DNA from: an uncultured Chloroflexota bacterium
GTDB taxonomy: Bacteria; Chloroflexota; UBA11872
Direction: 5' to 3'
Assembly: GCA_958296175.1 (NCBI GenBank)
Contig: OY282448.1
Span: forward strand, 1,922,472-1,986,471
Length of the DNA: 64,000 nucleotides
In this document: positions 35,641 to 43,577 of the stretch, piece after piece
How the letters are laid out: every line of letters starts with the position of its first letter
How positions within the stretch are numbered: position 1 is the stretch's first letter
The notes under the pieces: generated by a model
Seen by the model: the letters and a program-made list of their open reading frames with translations, nothing else
Told to the model about the DNA's origin: nothing
Database searches by the model: none
Position numbers and translations under genes: made by a program

Positions 35641-35892
35641 ATGGCCGGCGGCTGGATTCGAGCATGGCCCCGCCGCGCCGCGTGCGGCGCGGCGCTGCTG
35701 CTGACGTCGCTCCTGCTGCTCGCCGCCTGCGGCGATGACGAGTTCGACTACAAAATCAGCGGCGACCGCATGCAAGGCGAAACGCGCGCCGGCACCGGGG
35801 AGTTCTCGGGCGCGTCCACCGCCTCGCACGACGACCTCATGCGGATCCAGCAGGAATACCAGGAAAAAATCCAAACGCAGGGCGGCGGCTGA
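35641..35892 (+). CDS. Tiny lipoprotein of the DEFDYKISGDR family, member 1
   Basis: 83 residues. An N-terminal signal ('LLLTSLLLLAAC', Cys30) leads to a 54-residue mature lipoprotein. It opens 'CGDDEFDYKISGDR', continues through a Gly/Thr linker, then 'STASHDDLMRIQQEYQEKIQ'. The same two blocks recur in the next two genes, in the same order and spacing. No known family comes to mind. The acidic 'DEFDYK' directly after the lipid anchor and the C-terminal helix suggest a peripheral binding partner of a membrane or exported protein. Confidence 0.75.
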   Translation: MAGGWIRAWPRRAACGAALLLTSLLLLAACGDDEFDYKISGDRMQGETRAGTGEFSGASTASHDDLMRIQQEYQEKIQTQGGG

Positions 35893-35950
35893 CGTGCCTG
35901 GCTCGCCGGGCGGCGCGCGTGGGGGCGTGAGCCGCGGCCGCGCCTCCAGC

Positions 35951-36190
35951 ATGGCCGTGCGCCTGAGCACCGCCGCGGCCGCGGGCCTGAGCGCCGCGCT
36001 GCTGCTCGCCGCCTGCGGCGACGAGTTCGACTACAAGATCAGCGGCGACCGCACGGACGGCGGCGACCGCGCCGGCCTGGCCGATTGGGACGGCGCGTCC
36101 ACCGCCTCGCACGACGACCTGCTGAAGCTGCAGGAGCGTTACCAGGCCAAAGTGCGCGCGGAAAGCGGCGCTGTCACCCCTGCGACATGA
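35951..36190 (+). CDS. Tiny lipoprotein of the DEFDYKISGDR family, member 2
   Basis: 79 residues from ATG 35951; an in-frame GTG at 35894 would add 19 residues. The signal ends 'ALLLAAC' (Cys22). The mature part is 'CGDEFDYKISGDRTDGGDRA', then 'STASHDDLLKLQERYQAKVR'. It is clearly a tandem duplicate of the preceding gene, with the two blocks conserved and the linker changed. The stop overlaps an ATG (36187) of the next reading frame. Confidence 0.75.
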   Translation: MAVRLSTAAAAGLSAALLLAACGDEFDYKISGDRTDGGDRAGLADWDGASTASHDDLLKLQERYQAKVRAESGAVTPAT

Positions 36191-36248
36191 CGCCTCCACG
36201 CGCGCCCGCCCCGCCGAAGTCCATCACTACCCTTTCGCCGCGGCCGCC

Positions 36249-36398
36249 GACGCACCCACGCGCGCGCACCCCGCCGCAGTGGGCCGTCAGCCACACCGAC
36301 CACGGCAGGACGCACCGACGCGCGCGCACCCCGCCGCAGTGGGCCGTCGGCCACACCGACCACGACAGGACGCACCCACGCGCGCGCACCCCGCCGCG
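36249..36398 (+). repeat. 60-bp tandem repeat (2.5 units) upstream of lipoprotein member 3
   Basis: Units at 36249-36308 and 36309-36368 differ at few positions, and a half unit runs to about 36398. Each contains GACGCACC-n-ACGCGCGCGCACC then CCGCCGCAGTGGGCCGTC and CCACACCGACCACG. Since 60 is divisible by 3, the repeat is also a 20-residue repeat ('ARTPPQWAVSHTDHGRTHRR') in the frame of the following lipoprotein, open from the ATG at 36187. Confidence 0.85.
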
Positions 36399-36408
36399 CG
36401 GCGCGGCC

Positions 36409-36627
36409 ATGGCCGGCCTGACCCTGTCCGTCCTGCTGGCCGCCGCGCTCGCGGGCTGCGGCGAAAGCGAGTTCGACTACAAGATCAGCGGCGACCGCCC
36501 GGCCGGCGAAACGCGCGACGCGGTCGCCCGCGGCGGCGGGACGTCCGTGTCGCATGGCGACCTCATGCAGTTGCAGCAGCAATACCAGCAGAAAGTTCAG
36601 GCCGACCAGACCGCCGCGCCGCAGTAA
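36409..36627 (+). CDS. Tiny lipoprotein of the DEFDYKISGDR family, member 3
   Basis: 72 residues from ATG 36409. The signal 'LTLSVLLAAALAGC' (Cys17) is followed by 'CGESEFDYKISGDRPAGETR', a Gly-rich linker and 'SVSHGDLMQLQQQYQQKVQ'. The C-terminal helix becomes Gln-rich. The frame is open back to 36187, where an ATG overlaps the stop of member 2. Using that start would put 74 residues, including the 20-residue repeat, in front of the signal peptide, which is unlikely to be exported properly; I therefore prefer 36409. Confidence 0.72.
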   Translation: MAGLTLSVLLAAALAGCGESEFDYKISGDRPAGETRDAVARGGGTSVSHGDLMQLQQQYQQKVQADQTAAPQ

Positions 36628-36675
36628 TCCGCGCCGCGGCCCACAGCCCACCCCGAACCCGAAGGAGGCGTCCAC

Positions 36676-38352
36676 GTGAACGTCGTCACCATCATGAACG
36701 ACACCTTTCGCCGCGACCATGTGGGCGCCTACGGCCTCCAGGCCCCCTGGGCCAATCCCGCCACCGGCCACGGCCGCGTGTCTACCCCCTGCCTGGACGA
36801 CCTCGCCGCGCAGGCGGTCACCTTCGACAGGTTCTATGCGGGGTCCTACCCCACCGTGCCTGCCCGCTACGACCTGTGGACCGGCCGCTTCGGGTTCCCC
36901 ACGCGCCCCTGGCAGCCGCTGGAGCCCGCCGACGCGACGCTGGCCGAAATCCTCACCGCGGCCGGCCATACGTCCATGCTGATCCACGACACGCCCGGCT
37001 TGACCGCCGCCGGCTACAACTTTCAGCGCGGCTTCACGGGCTGGGAGCGCGTGCGCGGGCAGCACGGCGATCACTGGCGCACCGACCCTGGCCCCCTCTG
37101 GCGGCCCTGCGCCCCCCACAAGTTCAAGAACCACCGCGGCGTGCGCGCCTACCTGCGCAACGTGCTCGGCCGCCGCCGCGAGTCCGAGTGGATGGCTGCG
37201 CGCACCATGCGGCAGGCCATGGACTGGCTGGACCGCAACGCCGCCCACAAGGACTTCTACCTGTACATCGACATGTGGGACCCGCACGAACCCTTCGACG
37301 CGCCGCCCGCCGACCAGGCCCGCTACCAGGACCCCGACTTCGCCGGCGACTGGCTGATCTACCCCGCCTACGGCCGCGGCACCTACATGACCGACGCCGA
37401 GCGCGCGCACGTGCGCGCCTCCTATGCCGCTCTGTGCACCTACAGCGACCGTTGGATCGGGCACTTCCTGGAGAAGCTCGACGCCCTTGGCCTTGCCGAC
37501 GACACGCTGGTCGTCTGGCTGACCGACCACGGCCACGGCTTTGGCGATCAGGACCTGCAGGGCAAACCCGGCGGCCAGCTCGGGCGGCTCTACGACCAGA
37601 ATCTGCGCTGCCCCGCCATCGTCAGACACCCTGGCGGCGCAGGCGCGGGAACGCGCAGCGGGGCCATCGGCCAGCACGTGGACGTCTTCGCCACCGTGCT
37701 GGACGCCTTCGGGATCGAGCCGCCGGACGGTGTGGACGGCCGCTCGCTGCTGCCCCTGATCCGCGGCCAGGCGGCGGCGCACCGCGAGGTTGCGGTCAGC
37801 GGGCGGTTTCCCGCCGGCCTGCGCACGGCCGGCCGCGCCGCCGGCGCCCCGCCCGACGGGTTTGCCGGGCGCGACGACTTGCCGGAACCGCTCACCGTCA
37901 CCGACCAGCGCTGGCAGCTCATCCTCTCGCCCCGCGGGCACGCCTCCGAGCTGTACGACCTGGCAAACGACCCCGGCCAGACGCACAACGTCCTGGATGC
38001 GCACCCCGCGCACGCGCGACGCCTGCACGCCTGCATGGTGGAGTTTCTGGCCGACCGCCAGGCCGACGATGCGCGCATTGCGCCGTTTCGCGACGAACCC
38101 TCCACCGCGCCGCAGGCTGCCCCGCCGGCCGTCATTGGACCCGACGCCCCGCTGCATGCGTTTACCGATGCGCACGGCGCGACCATCGCGGTTGCCAGCG
38201 AGGCCGACGCGGTCGAGTTCGCCCACGCCTGCCCAGGCGCCAGTGCGGTGCGCCGCACCACCCTGCGCGGCCTGGCCGCCGAAGGCCGCCGCGCCCACGT
38301 GGGAACCGACGGCCAGTACTACTGGCCCGACGACCTGCTCCCGCCGTCGTGA
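36676..38352 (+). CDS. Sulfatase-like hydrolase (alkaline phosphatase superfamily) with Thr at the nucleophile position
   Basis: 558 residues from a GTG 7 nt after AAGGAGG (36662-36668). 'NVVTIMNDTFRRDHVGAYG' supplies the first metal Asp and 'WDPHEPFDAPP' lies mid-domain. 'LVVWLTDHGHGFGDQ' carries the Asp-His metal ligands and 'LYDLANDPGQTHNV' the usual sulfatase C-terminal block. The nucleophile region reads 'GSYPTVPARYDLWTGR', where sulfatases have C/S-x-P-x-R; here Thr takes the place of the formylglycine precursor. A phosphodiesterase or phosphonate-ester activity may therefore be likelier than sulfate ester cleavage. No signal peptide is visible, so it is cytoplasmic. Confidence 0.85.
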   Translation: MNVVTIMNDTFRRDHVGAYGLQAPWANPATGHGRVSTPCLDDLAAQAVTFDRFYAGSYPTVPARYDLWTGRFGFPTRPWQPLEPADATLAEILTAAGHTSMLIHDTPGLTAAGYNFQRGFTGWERVRGQHGDHWRTDPGPLWRPCAPHKFKNHRGVRAYLRNVLGRRRESEWMAARTMRQAMDWLDRNAAHKDFYLYIDMWDPHEPFDAPPADQARYQDPDFAGDWLIYPAYGRGTYMTDAERAHVRASYAALCTYSDRWIGHFLEKLDALGLADDTLVVWLTDHGHGFGDQDLQGKPGGQLGRLYDQNLRCPAIVRHPGGAGAGTRSGAIGQHVDVFATVLDAFGIEPPDGVDGRSLLPLIRGQAAAHREVAVSGRFPAGLRTAGRAAGAPPDGFAGRDDLPEPLTVTDQRWQLILSPRGHASELYDLANDPGQTHNVLDAHPAHARRLHACMVEFLADRQADDARIAPFRDEPSTAPQAAPPAVIGPDAPLHAFTDAHGATIAVASEADAVEFAHACPGASAVRRTTLRGLAAEGRRAHVGTDGQYYWPDDLLPPS

Positions 38353-38379
38353 GCGGCCGCACGCCGCCCCAGCGCCGCG

Positions 38380-38520
38380 CCGCCGCTCCAGCGTCAGCCC
38401 GCAGGTCCAGCCGGTCTCGCTGCCGCCCCTGCGTCAGGCCGCAGGTCCAGCGCCGTGCTGCCGCCCCGCCGTCAGGCCGCAAGTCCAGCGCCTCGCCGCT
38501 GCCGCCGTGCTGCGCATTCG
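38380..38520. repeat. Degenerate tandem repeat (GCCGTCAGGCCGCAGGTCCAGC-type, about 40-bp period)
   Basis: Three to four imperfect copies of CGTCAGGCCGCAGGTCCAGC alternate with CGCTGCCGCC stretches between the hydrolase stop and lipoprotein member 4. No gene is supported here despite long open frames, which the repeat itself creates. Confidence 0.6.
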
Positions 38521-38568
38521 TATTATGGAGGCGTGTTGGTTCCGCTGCATCCGCATAGGGAGAGAGCG

Positions 38569-38802
38569 TTGAAGGTTTCCCTCAGCCGCCGCCGCGCGCT
38601 CGGCGCGCTGGCCGGTGCATTGGCCGCGTCCGCGGCGGCCGCGTGCGGCGACCGTGCCGCCCTCGAGAAGGACGGCGTCGCCGGCGGCTACAAGTTTACC
38701 GGCGCCCGCCCCAGCAACTCCGACTACATCTCCGACACCGAGCGCCAGCGTCTCGAATCCCAATACGAAGGCGTCAAAGTCGTCACTCCGCCCCCGCCCT
38801 GA
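38569..38802 (+). CDS. Tiny lipoprotein, divergent member 4 of the DEFDYKISGDR family
   Basis: 77 residues from TTG 38569, behind AGGGAGAG; GTG 38533 is an alternative. The signal has an Arg cluster ('MKVSLSRRRALGALAG') and lipobox 'AAAAC' (Cys26). The mature part 'CGDRAALEKDGVAGGYKFTG' and 'ARPSNSDYISDTERQRLESQ' keeps the family skeleton: CGD-start, YK-x-x-G-x-R-P, then a helix ending R-L-x-x-Q-Y-E. It lacks DEFDY. It flanks the sulfatase-like gene on the far side from members 1-3, so the hydrolase is bracketed by family members. Confidence 0.62.
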   Translation: MKVSLSRRRALGALAGALAASAAAACGDRAALEKDGVAGGYKFTGARPSNSDYISDTERQRLESQYEGVKVVTPPPP

Positions 38803-38810
38803 TCCCTCTG

Positions 38811-38950
38811 CGCACCCGGGAATCCACGACTTCCGATACGGACGCGCACTCACCAAGCACCTGCCCCCGCGCATCCGGGAATCCACGAGGCTGACCGGCT
38901 CGCCGTCTACTGGCGCTCCCTGACCCCCCCCGCGCAGCCGGGAATCCAGC
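38811..38950. repeat. Three copies of CGCAYCCGGGAATCCACGA
   Basis: Copies at about 38811-38830, 38870-38889 and 38933-38950 share CCGGGAATCCA, the same core as the GCCGGAATCC half-palindromes at 44226 and 55528. They lie in the gap between convergent lipoprotein 4 and the solute-binding protein gene. The rest of 38951-39085 holds nothing recognisable. Confidence 0.65.
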
Positions 38951-39085
38951 GCCCCGAGGTTTGCGCCGCCCTGCCCCATCCTGCAAATCCTGCCTATCGA
39001 CGTTCCATGCCCATTCCCCCCAACACGCCAAACGGCGCGGGCGCCGCAGCGCCCGCGCCGTTCGATCGGCGGCTTGGAACGAAAC

Positions 39086-40672
39086 CTAGCCCGTCGCGCC
39101 TCCAAAGTAGTCGAACACGCGCTGGAAGCCTTCCATGCCGCGCTCCAGCACGCCGTCGGCGTGCGTCACGGCTTTCTCCGCCGCTTCCTGGGGGGATTCG
39201 CTGCCCAGGAAGGCCGGGTGCACCATGCCGCGGAAATCCAGCCACTCGCGGAACGAGGGGTGGTACTTCGGCCAGCGGCGCGCGTCGTAGTTGCGCAGCC
39301 CGTACTCCAGCCACTCCATGCCCAGCGGCGGCGGCGCCACGGATTCAGGCTTGGCCAGCGCTTCCCAGTTCACCGGCGCGAATCCGCGGTCCACGGCCAC
39401 GCGCGCCTGCACCTCCGGCCCGGCCATGTAGACCAGGAAGTCGACCACCGCCTCCTCGTTGCCGCGCTTGAACGCCGCGTCCGTAATCAGGTGCGGCTGG
39501 TCCTGGCGGTGGTTGGAGGCCGTGCCGGTCACGTCACCCTGCGGCTGCGGCCCCAGCGACCAGCGGAAGCGGTCCTTGATCGAGGCCACCATGTAGCCGG
39601 TGCCGTCGGCGCGGCGCGGCCACATCCCGGCTTTGCCGGCCTGGAAGAGGTTGCCGAACTCGCCGGCCAGCTCGCGCGCCGCCTCGATCGGTGGCGACAC
39701 CTCGTCCTCCAGCACCAGGTCTACGGCCAGCTGCAAGCCGTCGATCCCGCCGTCGTCGAAGATGGACGTGTGCGTGGCTTCGGCGTTGATCAGCTGCTTG
39801 GCGCCCATGCCGTAGGCCATCGGCGTCCAGATGTGAATGTCGCCGCCGCCCAGCACCAGCGTCCCGAAATTCCCCGTGTCGGGGTCCGTCAGCCGCTGCG
39901 CGTTCTCGCGGAACTCGCCGTTGTAGCTCCAGCCGACCTGCGGTTCCTCGATGCCCGCCGCCTCGAACATATCGATGTTCCAGGCCATCCCGCCGGCCAC
40001 GTGCTGGTAGGGCAGGCCGAAGATCGGCGTGCTGGTGTCCCACTCGGTCCGGTAGGGCCATTCCAGGTCCAGATCCGCCGTGAACTGGTCGGTCAGGTAA
40101 ACGTAGTCGGCCGGGTCGAAGCTCTGGTGCTTGGCCAGGATGTCGTTGATCGGCCGAAACACCCCGTCCGGCCCAAAGAGGAAGATGAACGAGCCGTCCA
40201 GCAGCGCCGACTCCGACATCGTGCCCGCCGCGATGCGCACCGGAATCGTGTCGCCGATGTTGCCGGAGTTCGGCGTGAAGATCACCGTCACGTGCGGCGC
40301 CACCTGTGCGTAGCGCTCCAGCGCCCACTGCATGGACTTGGCGCGCGGGCCGGACGTGTGGTCGCTGATGTGCTCGAAAGCCACCGGCACGGTCTGCGGC
40401 GCGGCTTCCACCTCTACCACGCGCGTGACGATCTTCTCGACCTCTTTGATCTGGGTCTGGGTGACGATCTTCTCGACCTCGACCTCTTTGATCTGGGTCT
40501 GGGTGACGATCTTTTCGACCTCGACCTCTTGGATCTCGGTCTGAGTAACGATCTTCTCGACGGTCACCACCTGCGTCTCGCCGCACGCGGCCAGCACGAC
40601 GGCGCCGGCCGCGCCGACCCCGCCCGCCGCCGCGGCCCGCACGAACCCTCGCCGGCTCAGTGTTCGGCGCAT
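39086..40672 (-). CDS. Tat-exported extracellular solute-binding lipoprotein with 'VEKIVTQ' repeat linker
   Basis: 528 residues from an ATG preceded by GGGAGGATT (about 40675-40683). The Tat motif 'LSRRGFVRAAAAGG' and lipobox 'VLAAC' (Cys30) are followed by a linker with three to four units of 'VEKIVTQTQIKEVE', visible in the DNA as a roughly 40-bp repeat at 40430-40560. The binding domain parallels the 33787-35286 protein: 'FEHISDHTSGPRAKSMQWAL', 'PIFGLPYQHVAGGMAWNIDM', 'LGGGDIHIWTPMAYGMGAKQ', 'DRFRWSLGPQPQGDVTG'. The linker is probably an extended helical or beta spacer holding the domain off the membrane. No permeases are adjacent. Confidence 0.9.
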   Translation of the reverse strand: MRRTLSRRGFVRAAAAGGVGAAGAVVLAACGETQVVTVEKIVTQTEIQEVEVEKIVTQTQIKEVEVEKIVTQTQIKEVEKIVTRVVEVEAAPQTVPVAFEHISDHTSGPRAKSMQWALERYAQVAPHVTVIFTPNSGNIGDTIPVRIAAGTMSESALLDGSFIFLFGPDGVFRPINDILAKHQSFDPADYVYLTDQFTADLDLEWPYRTEWDTSTPIFGLPYQHVAGGMAWNIDMFEAAGIEEPQVGWSYNGEFRENAQRLTDPDTGNFGTLVLGGGDIHIWTPMAYGMGAKQLINAEATHTSIFDDGGIDGLQLAVDLVLEDEVSPPIEAARELAGEFGNLFQAGKAGMWPRRADGTGYMVASIKDRFRWSLGPQPQGDVTGTASNHRQDQPHLITDAAFKRGNEEAVVDFLVYMAGPEVQARVAVDRGFAPVNWEALAKPESVAPPPLGMEWLEYGLRNYDARRWPKYHPSFREWLDFRGMVHPAFLGSESPQEAAEKAVTHADGVLERGMEGFQRVFDYFGGATG

Positions 40673-40798
40673 CCAATCCTCCCTTGGCCCCCTTCCAGGG
40701 GGCGTCAGTCTCGTCAGAACGACGTCGCCCAGGGTACCCGATTGCCGCGTGATGGGATACCGTGGCCCTGCGCCCAGGACGGCGGACGGACTCGAGCA

Positions 40799-42061
40799 AT
40801 GCGGCGGCTGGTGCTGGCTGGCTGCGGCGGCATGGGCCGCCGGCATCTGCGCGCATATCGAACGCTCGACGAGCTGGAACCCGGCCGCCTGGAACTTGCC
40901 GCCGTGGTCGACCCAGAACTGGACCGCGCACATTTCGTCGCGGCCGAGGCCCAGGAGCTGCTGGGCGCGCGGCCCGCGGTGTTCACCTCGCTGGACGCCG
41001 CGCTGGACGCGGCGCTGGGGCTGGAGCTGATCGACGTGGTGACCGCCGCCGCCGCGCATCACACCATCGCGGCGCAGGCCGCGGCCGCCGGCCTGCACGC
41101 GCTTTGCGAAAAGCCCATGGCCCCCACCGTGCAGGCCTGCCGGGTCATGCAGGCGGCCGCGCAGCGCCATGGCCGCGTGCTGTCCATCGCCGAGAACTAC
41201 CGCCGCGACCCCATCGCGCGCCTGCTGCGCGCCTTGCTCGAGGCCGGCGCCATTGGCGAGCTGCGCACCGTGGTCGATCTGGCGGCCGGCGGCGGGCGCA
41301 GCGCCTCCGCGGGCGGCTGGCAATTCAAGCGCGCGCACGGCGGTTCCCTGCTCGAATCGGGCGTCCACAACGCCGACTTGCAGCTGTACTTGGGCGGCCC
41401 CGTCGACCGCGTGCACGGCCAGGTGCGCCTGCGCGAGCCGCGGCGCTTCTTCCGCGGCGCGCAGGTCAAGCCGTTTCACGAGCACTACGCCGCAGGCTAC
41501 CCCGAGGCGGAAGCCGCCGACGCGCCGGATTCGCTGGCCGCCATCTACGAATACGAGAACGGCGCCCTGGGCCACTGGCTCTACGACCGCGCCGCGCACG
41601 GCCCCGGCTTCGTGCGCTTCAGCATCTTTGGCAGCGAAGGGCAGATCGACATGCCCGGCGTGCGCACGGGCCGCCCGCTGCGCGTTTACCTGGGCGGCGC
41701 CGCGCACCCCTATACCGACGCGGAGGTGCTGGCGTTGGCGCCGGACTTCGCCCTGGACGACCGCACCGCGCGGTTCTTTGGCGGCGACCGGTTGGCGCGC
41801 TACGACAACGCGGGCGACGGCGTGGGCGGCAGCGCCGACCTGAAGCTCATCGCCATGGAAATAGCGGAACTGCTGGACGCCGTCGACGGCCGCGGCCCTG
41901 TGGAAGTCGACGCCGAGGCCGGCCTGGCCCCCGTGGCGCTGGTCATGGCCGCCCACGAATCCAGCCATGCCGGCCGCCCCGTCACCATGCGGGAAGTCCT
42001 CGACGGCGCCCTGTGCGCTTACCAGGACGCGGCCAACCGTGCCCTGGGTCTGACGTCGTAA
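40799..42061 (+). CDS. Gfo/Idh/MocA family oxidoreductase
   Basis: 420 residues from ATG 40799. The Rossmann start 'MRRLVLAGCGGMGRRHLRAY' is G-x-G-G-x-G. 'AAGLHALCEKPMAPTVQACR' carries the E-K-P signature and 'GGSLLESGVHNADLQLYLGG' the G-x-x-x-D-x-G-x-H-x-x-D/N-like active-site region. 'AIYEYENGALGHWLYDRAAH' belongs to the C-terminal beta domain. It is an NAD(P)-dependent oxidoreductase on sugars or cyclitols. It is divergent from the second solute-binding protein gene and precedes the GH43/GH32-like gene, which fits carbohydrate use. Confidence 0.9.
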   Translation: MRRLVLAGCGGMGRRHLRAYRTLDELEPGRLELAAVVDPELDRAHFVAAEAQELLGARPAVFTSLDAALDAALGLELIDVVTAAAAHHTIAAQAAAAGLHALCEKPMAPTVQACRVMQAAAQRHGRVLSIAENYRRDPIARLLRALLEAGAIGELRTVVDLAAGGGRSASAGGWQFKRAHGGSLLESGVHNADLQLYLGGPVDRVHGQVRLREPRRFFRGAQVKPFHEHYAAGYPEAEAADAPDSLAAIYEYENGALGHWLYDRAAHGPGFVRFSIFGSEGQIDMPGVRTGRPLRVYLGGAAHPYTDAEVLALAPDFALDDRTARFFGGDRLARYDNAGDGVGGSADLKLIAMEIAELLDAVDGRGPVEVDAEAGLAPVALVMAAHESSHAGRPVTMREVLDGALCAYQDAANRALGLTS

Positions 42062-42206
42062 CCCGCGTTGCCGCCCTGCCTCGCTGCTCGTTGCCGCCCC
42101 CGTCGCCCTGTGCTCGCGGCAGCAGCTCACCGATGGGCGTGACCGCCGCGCCCGCCGACCCCTGCGCTCCGTGTGCGCGGCCGCAGCGGCCCGCAGCAAC
42201 CGCGGG

Positions 42207-43259
42207 ATGACCCGAGCCGCGGCCGCCCCGCGAAGCGCGGCCAGCCCGCGCGGCCAGGTCGACTTCGGGGCGTTTCGCCAGGTGCTGGCATTTCCAGGGC
42301 GCTATCTGAACGACCATTGCCTGCTGCGGCACGACGGATGCTGGCACTTTTTCGGCATCGTGGGCGAGGTGGACAGTCCGCCGCCCAAGCGCGAGGTCTC
42401 CTTCGCCCACGCCGTCAGCCCCGACTTGCGGAACTGGGAGCCGCTGCCCGACTGCCTGGGCTATAGCGGCGCGTGGCCCGAGGAACGGGGAATCATTGCC
42501 CCGCACGTCACGGCGCACGACGGCCGCTTCTACATGCTGTACAGCGGGATCGACGCCTGGACCACGCAGCGCATCTGCCTGGCGGTGTCCGACGACCTAT
42601 CCACGTGGCGCAGGTTCGCGGGCAACCCGGTTATCACGCCGTCGCTGACCTGGTCGCGTTGGCCTGGATTCGGCCTGCCCGCGCCGCAGGAATTGGGAGA
42701 CCCGAACCTGGACGCCCCCGAGGCGCGGCTGGCCATGGCGCGGCAGGTGCACGGCACCTACGGCGGCTGCCGCGACCCGCACGTGATGCAGCTCGAGGAC
42801 GGAACCTACGCGGCCTACTGGGTCTCGCGCTTGCAGGCGCAGTTTGGGCACAACCAGGTCGGCGTGGCGGCGTCCGTCTCGCGGGACCTGACGCACTGGC
42901 AGGAGGTCGGCCCGGTGTTCTGGACGGAGGCCTGGCCCTTCGACCTGGAGCCGACGCTGGAAGTCGAGTCGCCCTGCGTGGTGCGCAAGGACGGCAGCTA
43001 TTGGCTGTTCTACAAACACGGCTGGTGGACGCACGTCGTGCGCGCGGATTCGCCGTTCGACTTCCGCGGCCAGGCGCCGCGGCGGCTCGGGTTCGCACAT
43101 GCGGCGGAAGTCTTCGAGTGGCGCGGGGTCTGGTGGATCACCCACTGTTCCGGCGAGCCGACGGACTATCGCTACCGACGCACGAACCGCACGCGCGGGC
43201 TGTTTCTGGGGCGGCTGGACTGGCCGGCGGGTGGCTGGCCCGCGCTGGTTGCCGACTGA
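42207..43259 (+). CDS. Five-bladed beta-propeller glycoside hydrolase-like protein (GH43/GH32/GH68 fold)
   Basis: 350 residues from ATG 42207. The blade motifs are typical of clan GH-F/GH-J: 'YLNDHCLLRHDGCWHFFGIV' with the first acid, 'PDLRNWEPLPDCLG', 'FYMLYSGIDAWTTQRICLAV', 'GTYGGCRDPHVMQLEDGTYA' (the R-D-P motif with the transition-state stabiliser Asp) and 'VESPCVVRKDGSYWLFYKHG' (E in the general-acid strand). There is no signal peptide, so it acts inside the cell on imported saccharides, or the fold is used for another glycosyl transfer. The preceding oxidoreductase gene ends 145 bp upstream. Confidence 0.83.
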   Translation: MTRAAAAPRSAASPRGQVDFGAFRQVLAFPGRYLNDHCLLRHDGCWHFFGIVGEVDSPPPKREVSFAHAVSPDLRNWEPLPDCLGYSGAWPEERGIIAPHVTAHDGRFYMLYSGIDAWTTQRICLAVSDDLSTWRRFAGNPVITPSLTWSRWPGFGLPAPQELGDPNLDAPEARLAMARQVHGTYGGCRDPHVMQLEDGTYAAYWVSRLQAQFGHNQVGVAASVSRDLTHWQEVGPVFWTEAWPFDLEPTLEVESPCVVRKDGSYWLFYKHGWWTHVVRADSPFDFRGQAPRRLGFAHAAEVFEWRGVWWITHCSGEPTDYRYRRTNRTRGLFLGRLDWPAGGWPALVAD

Positions 43260-43335
43260 CGCGGCGCGTGCAGCGTTCGACGTGGGCGCCCCCGCCGCGT
43301 CTACGCCCCCCCCCGGCCGCGGTGCGGCGCGGCGG

Positions 43336-43488
43336 TTATCCCCAGCCGAAGCCGCTGCGCGACTTCTGGTAGGGGAACGGGTCGTCGCGGCTGCCGGCGC
43401 CTTCGCCGCCGCCGCAGGCGGCCAACGCAACTGCGGCCGCAATGACCGCGGCGGCCAGCAGACGGCCGAGCGCCGTTCGAGTTGTCAT
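43336..43488 (-). CDS. Mini-lipoprotein with C-terminal RSGFGWG, member 1
   Basis: 50 residues from ATG 43488 (an ATG at 43494 adds two). The signal 'LGRLLAAAVIAAAVALAAC' ends at Cys25, leaving a mature lipopeptide of only 26 residues: 'CGGGEGAGSRDDPFPYQK' then 'SRSGFGWG' and stop. The same last seven residues end the next gene. A -10-like TACAGT lies at about 43523-43528 on the minus strand. No known family is recognised. The aromatic/Gly tail might interact with membrane or carbohydrate. Confidence 0.6.
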   Translation of the reverse strand: MTTRTALGRLLAAAVIAAAVALAACGGGEGAGSRDDPFPYQKSRSGFGWG

Positions 43489-43577
43489 CGGCATCGGTGG
43501 GGCGACGGGGCGTGTCCGCATGACTGTAGCAAGGCGGCGCGCGCGGACGGATCCCCGGCCGCGGTGCGGCGCGGCGG

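Noticed and set aside
36249..36398. Second CRISPR-like candidate
   Set aside because: A 60-bp direct tandem repeat without unique spacers is a minisatellite.
40673..42199. Upstream extension of the 39086-40672 solute-binding protein across the divergent oxidoreductase
   Set aside because: The ATG at 40672 has a strong Shine-Dalgarno sequence and starts a Tat lipoprotein signal. The extension is antisense to the Gfo/Idh/MocA gene.
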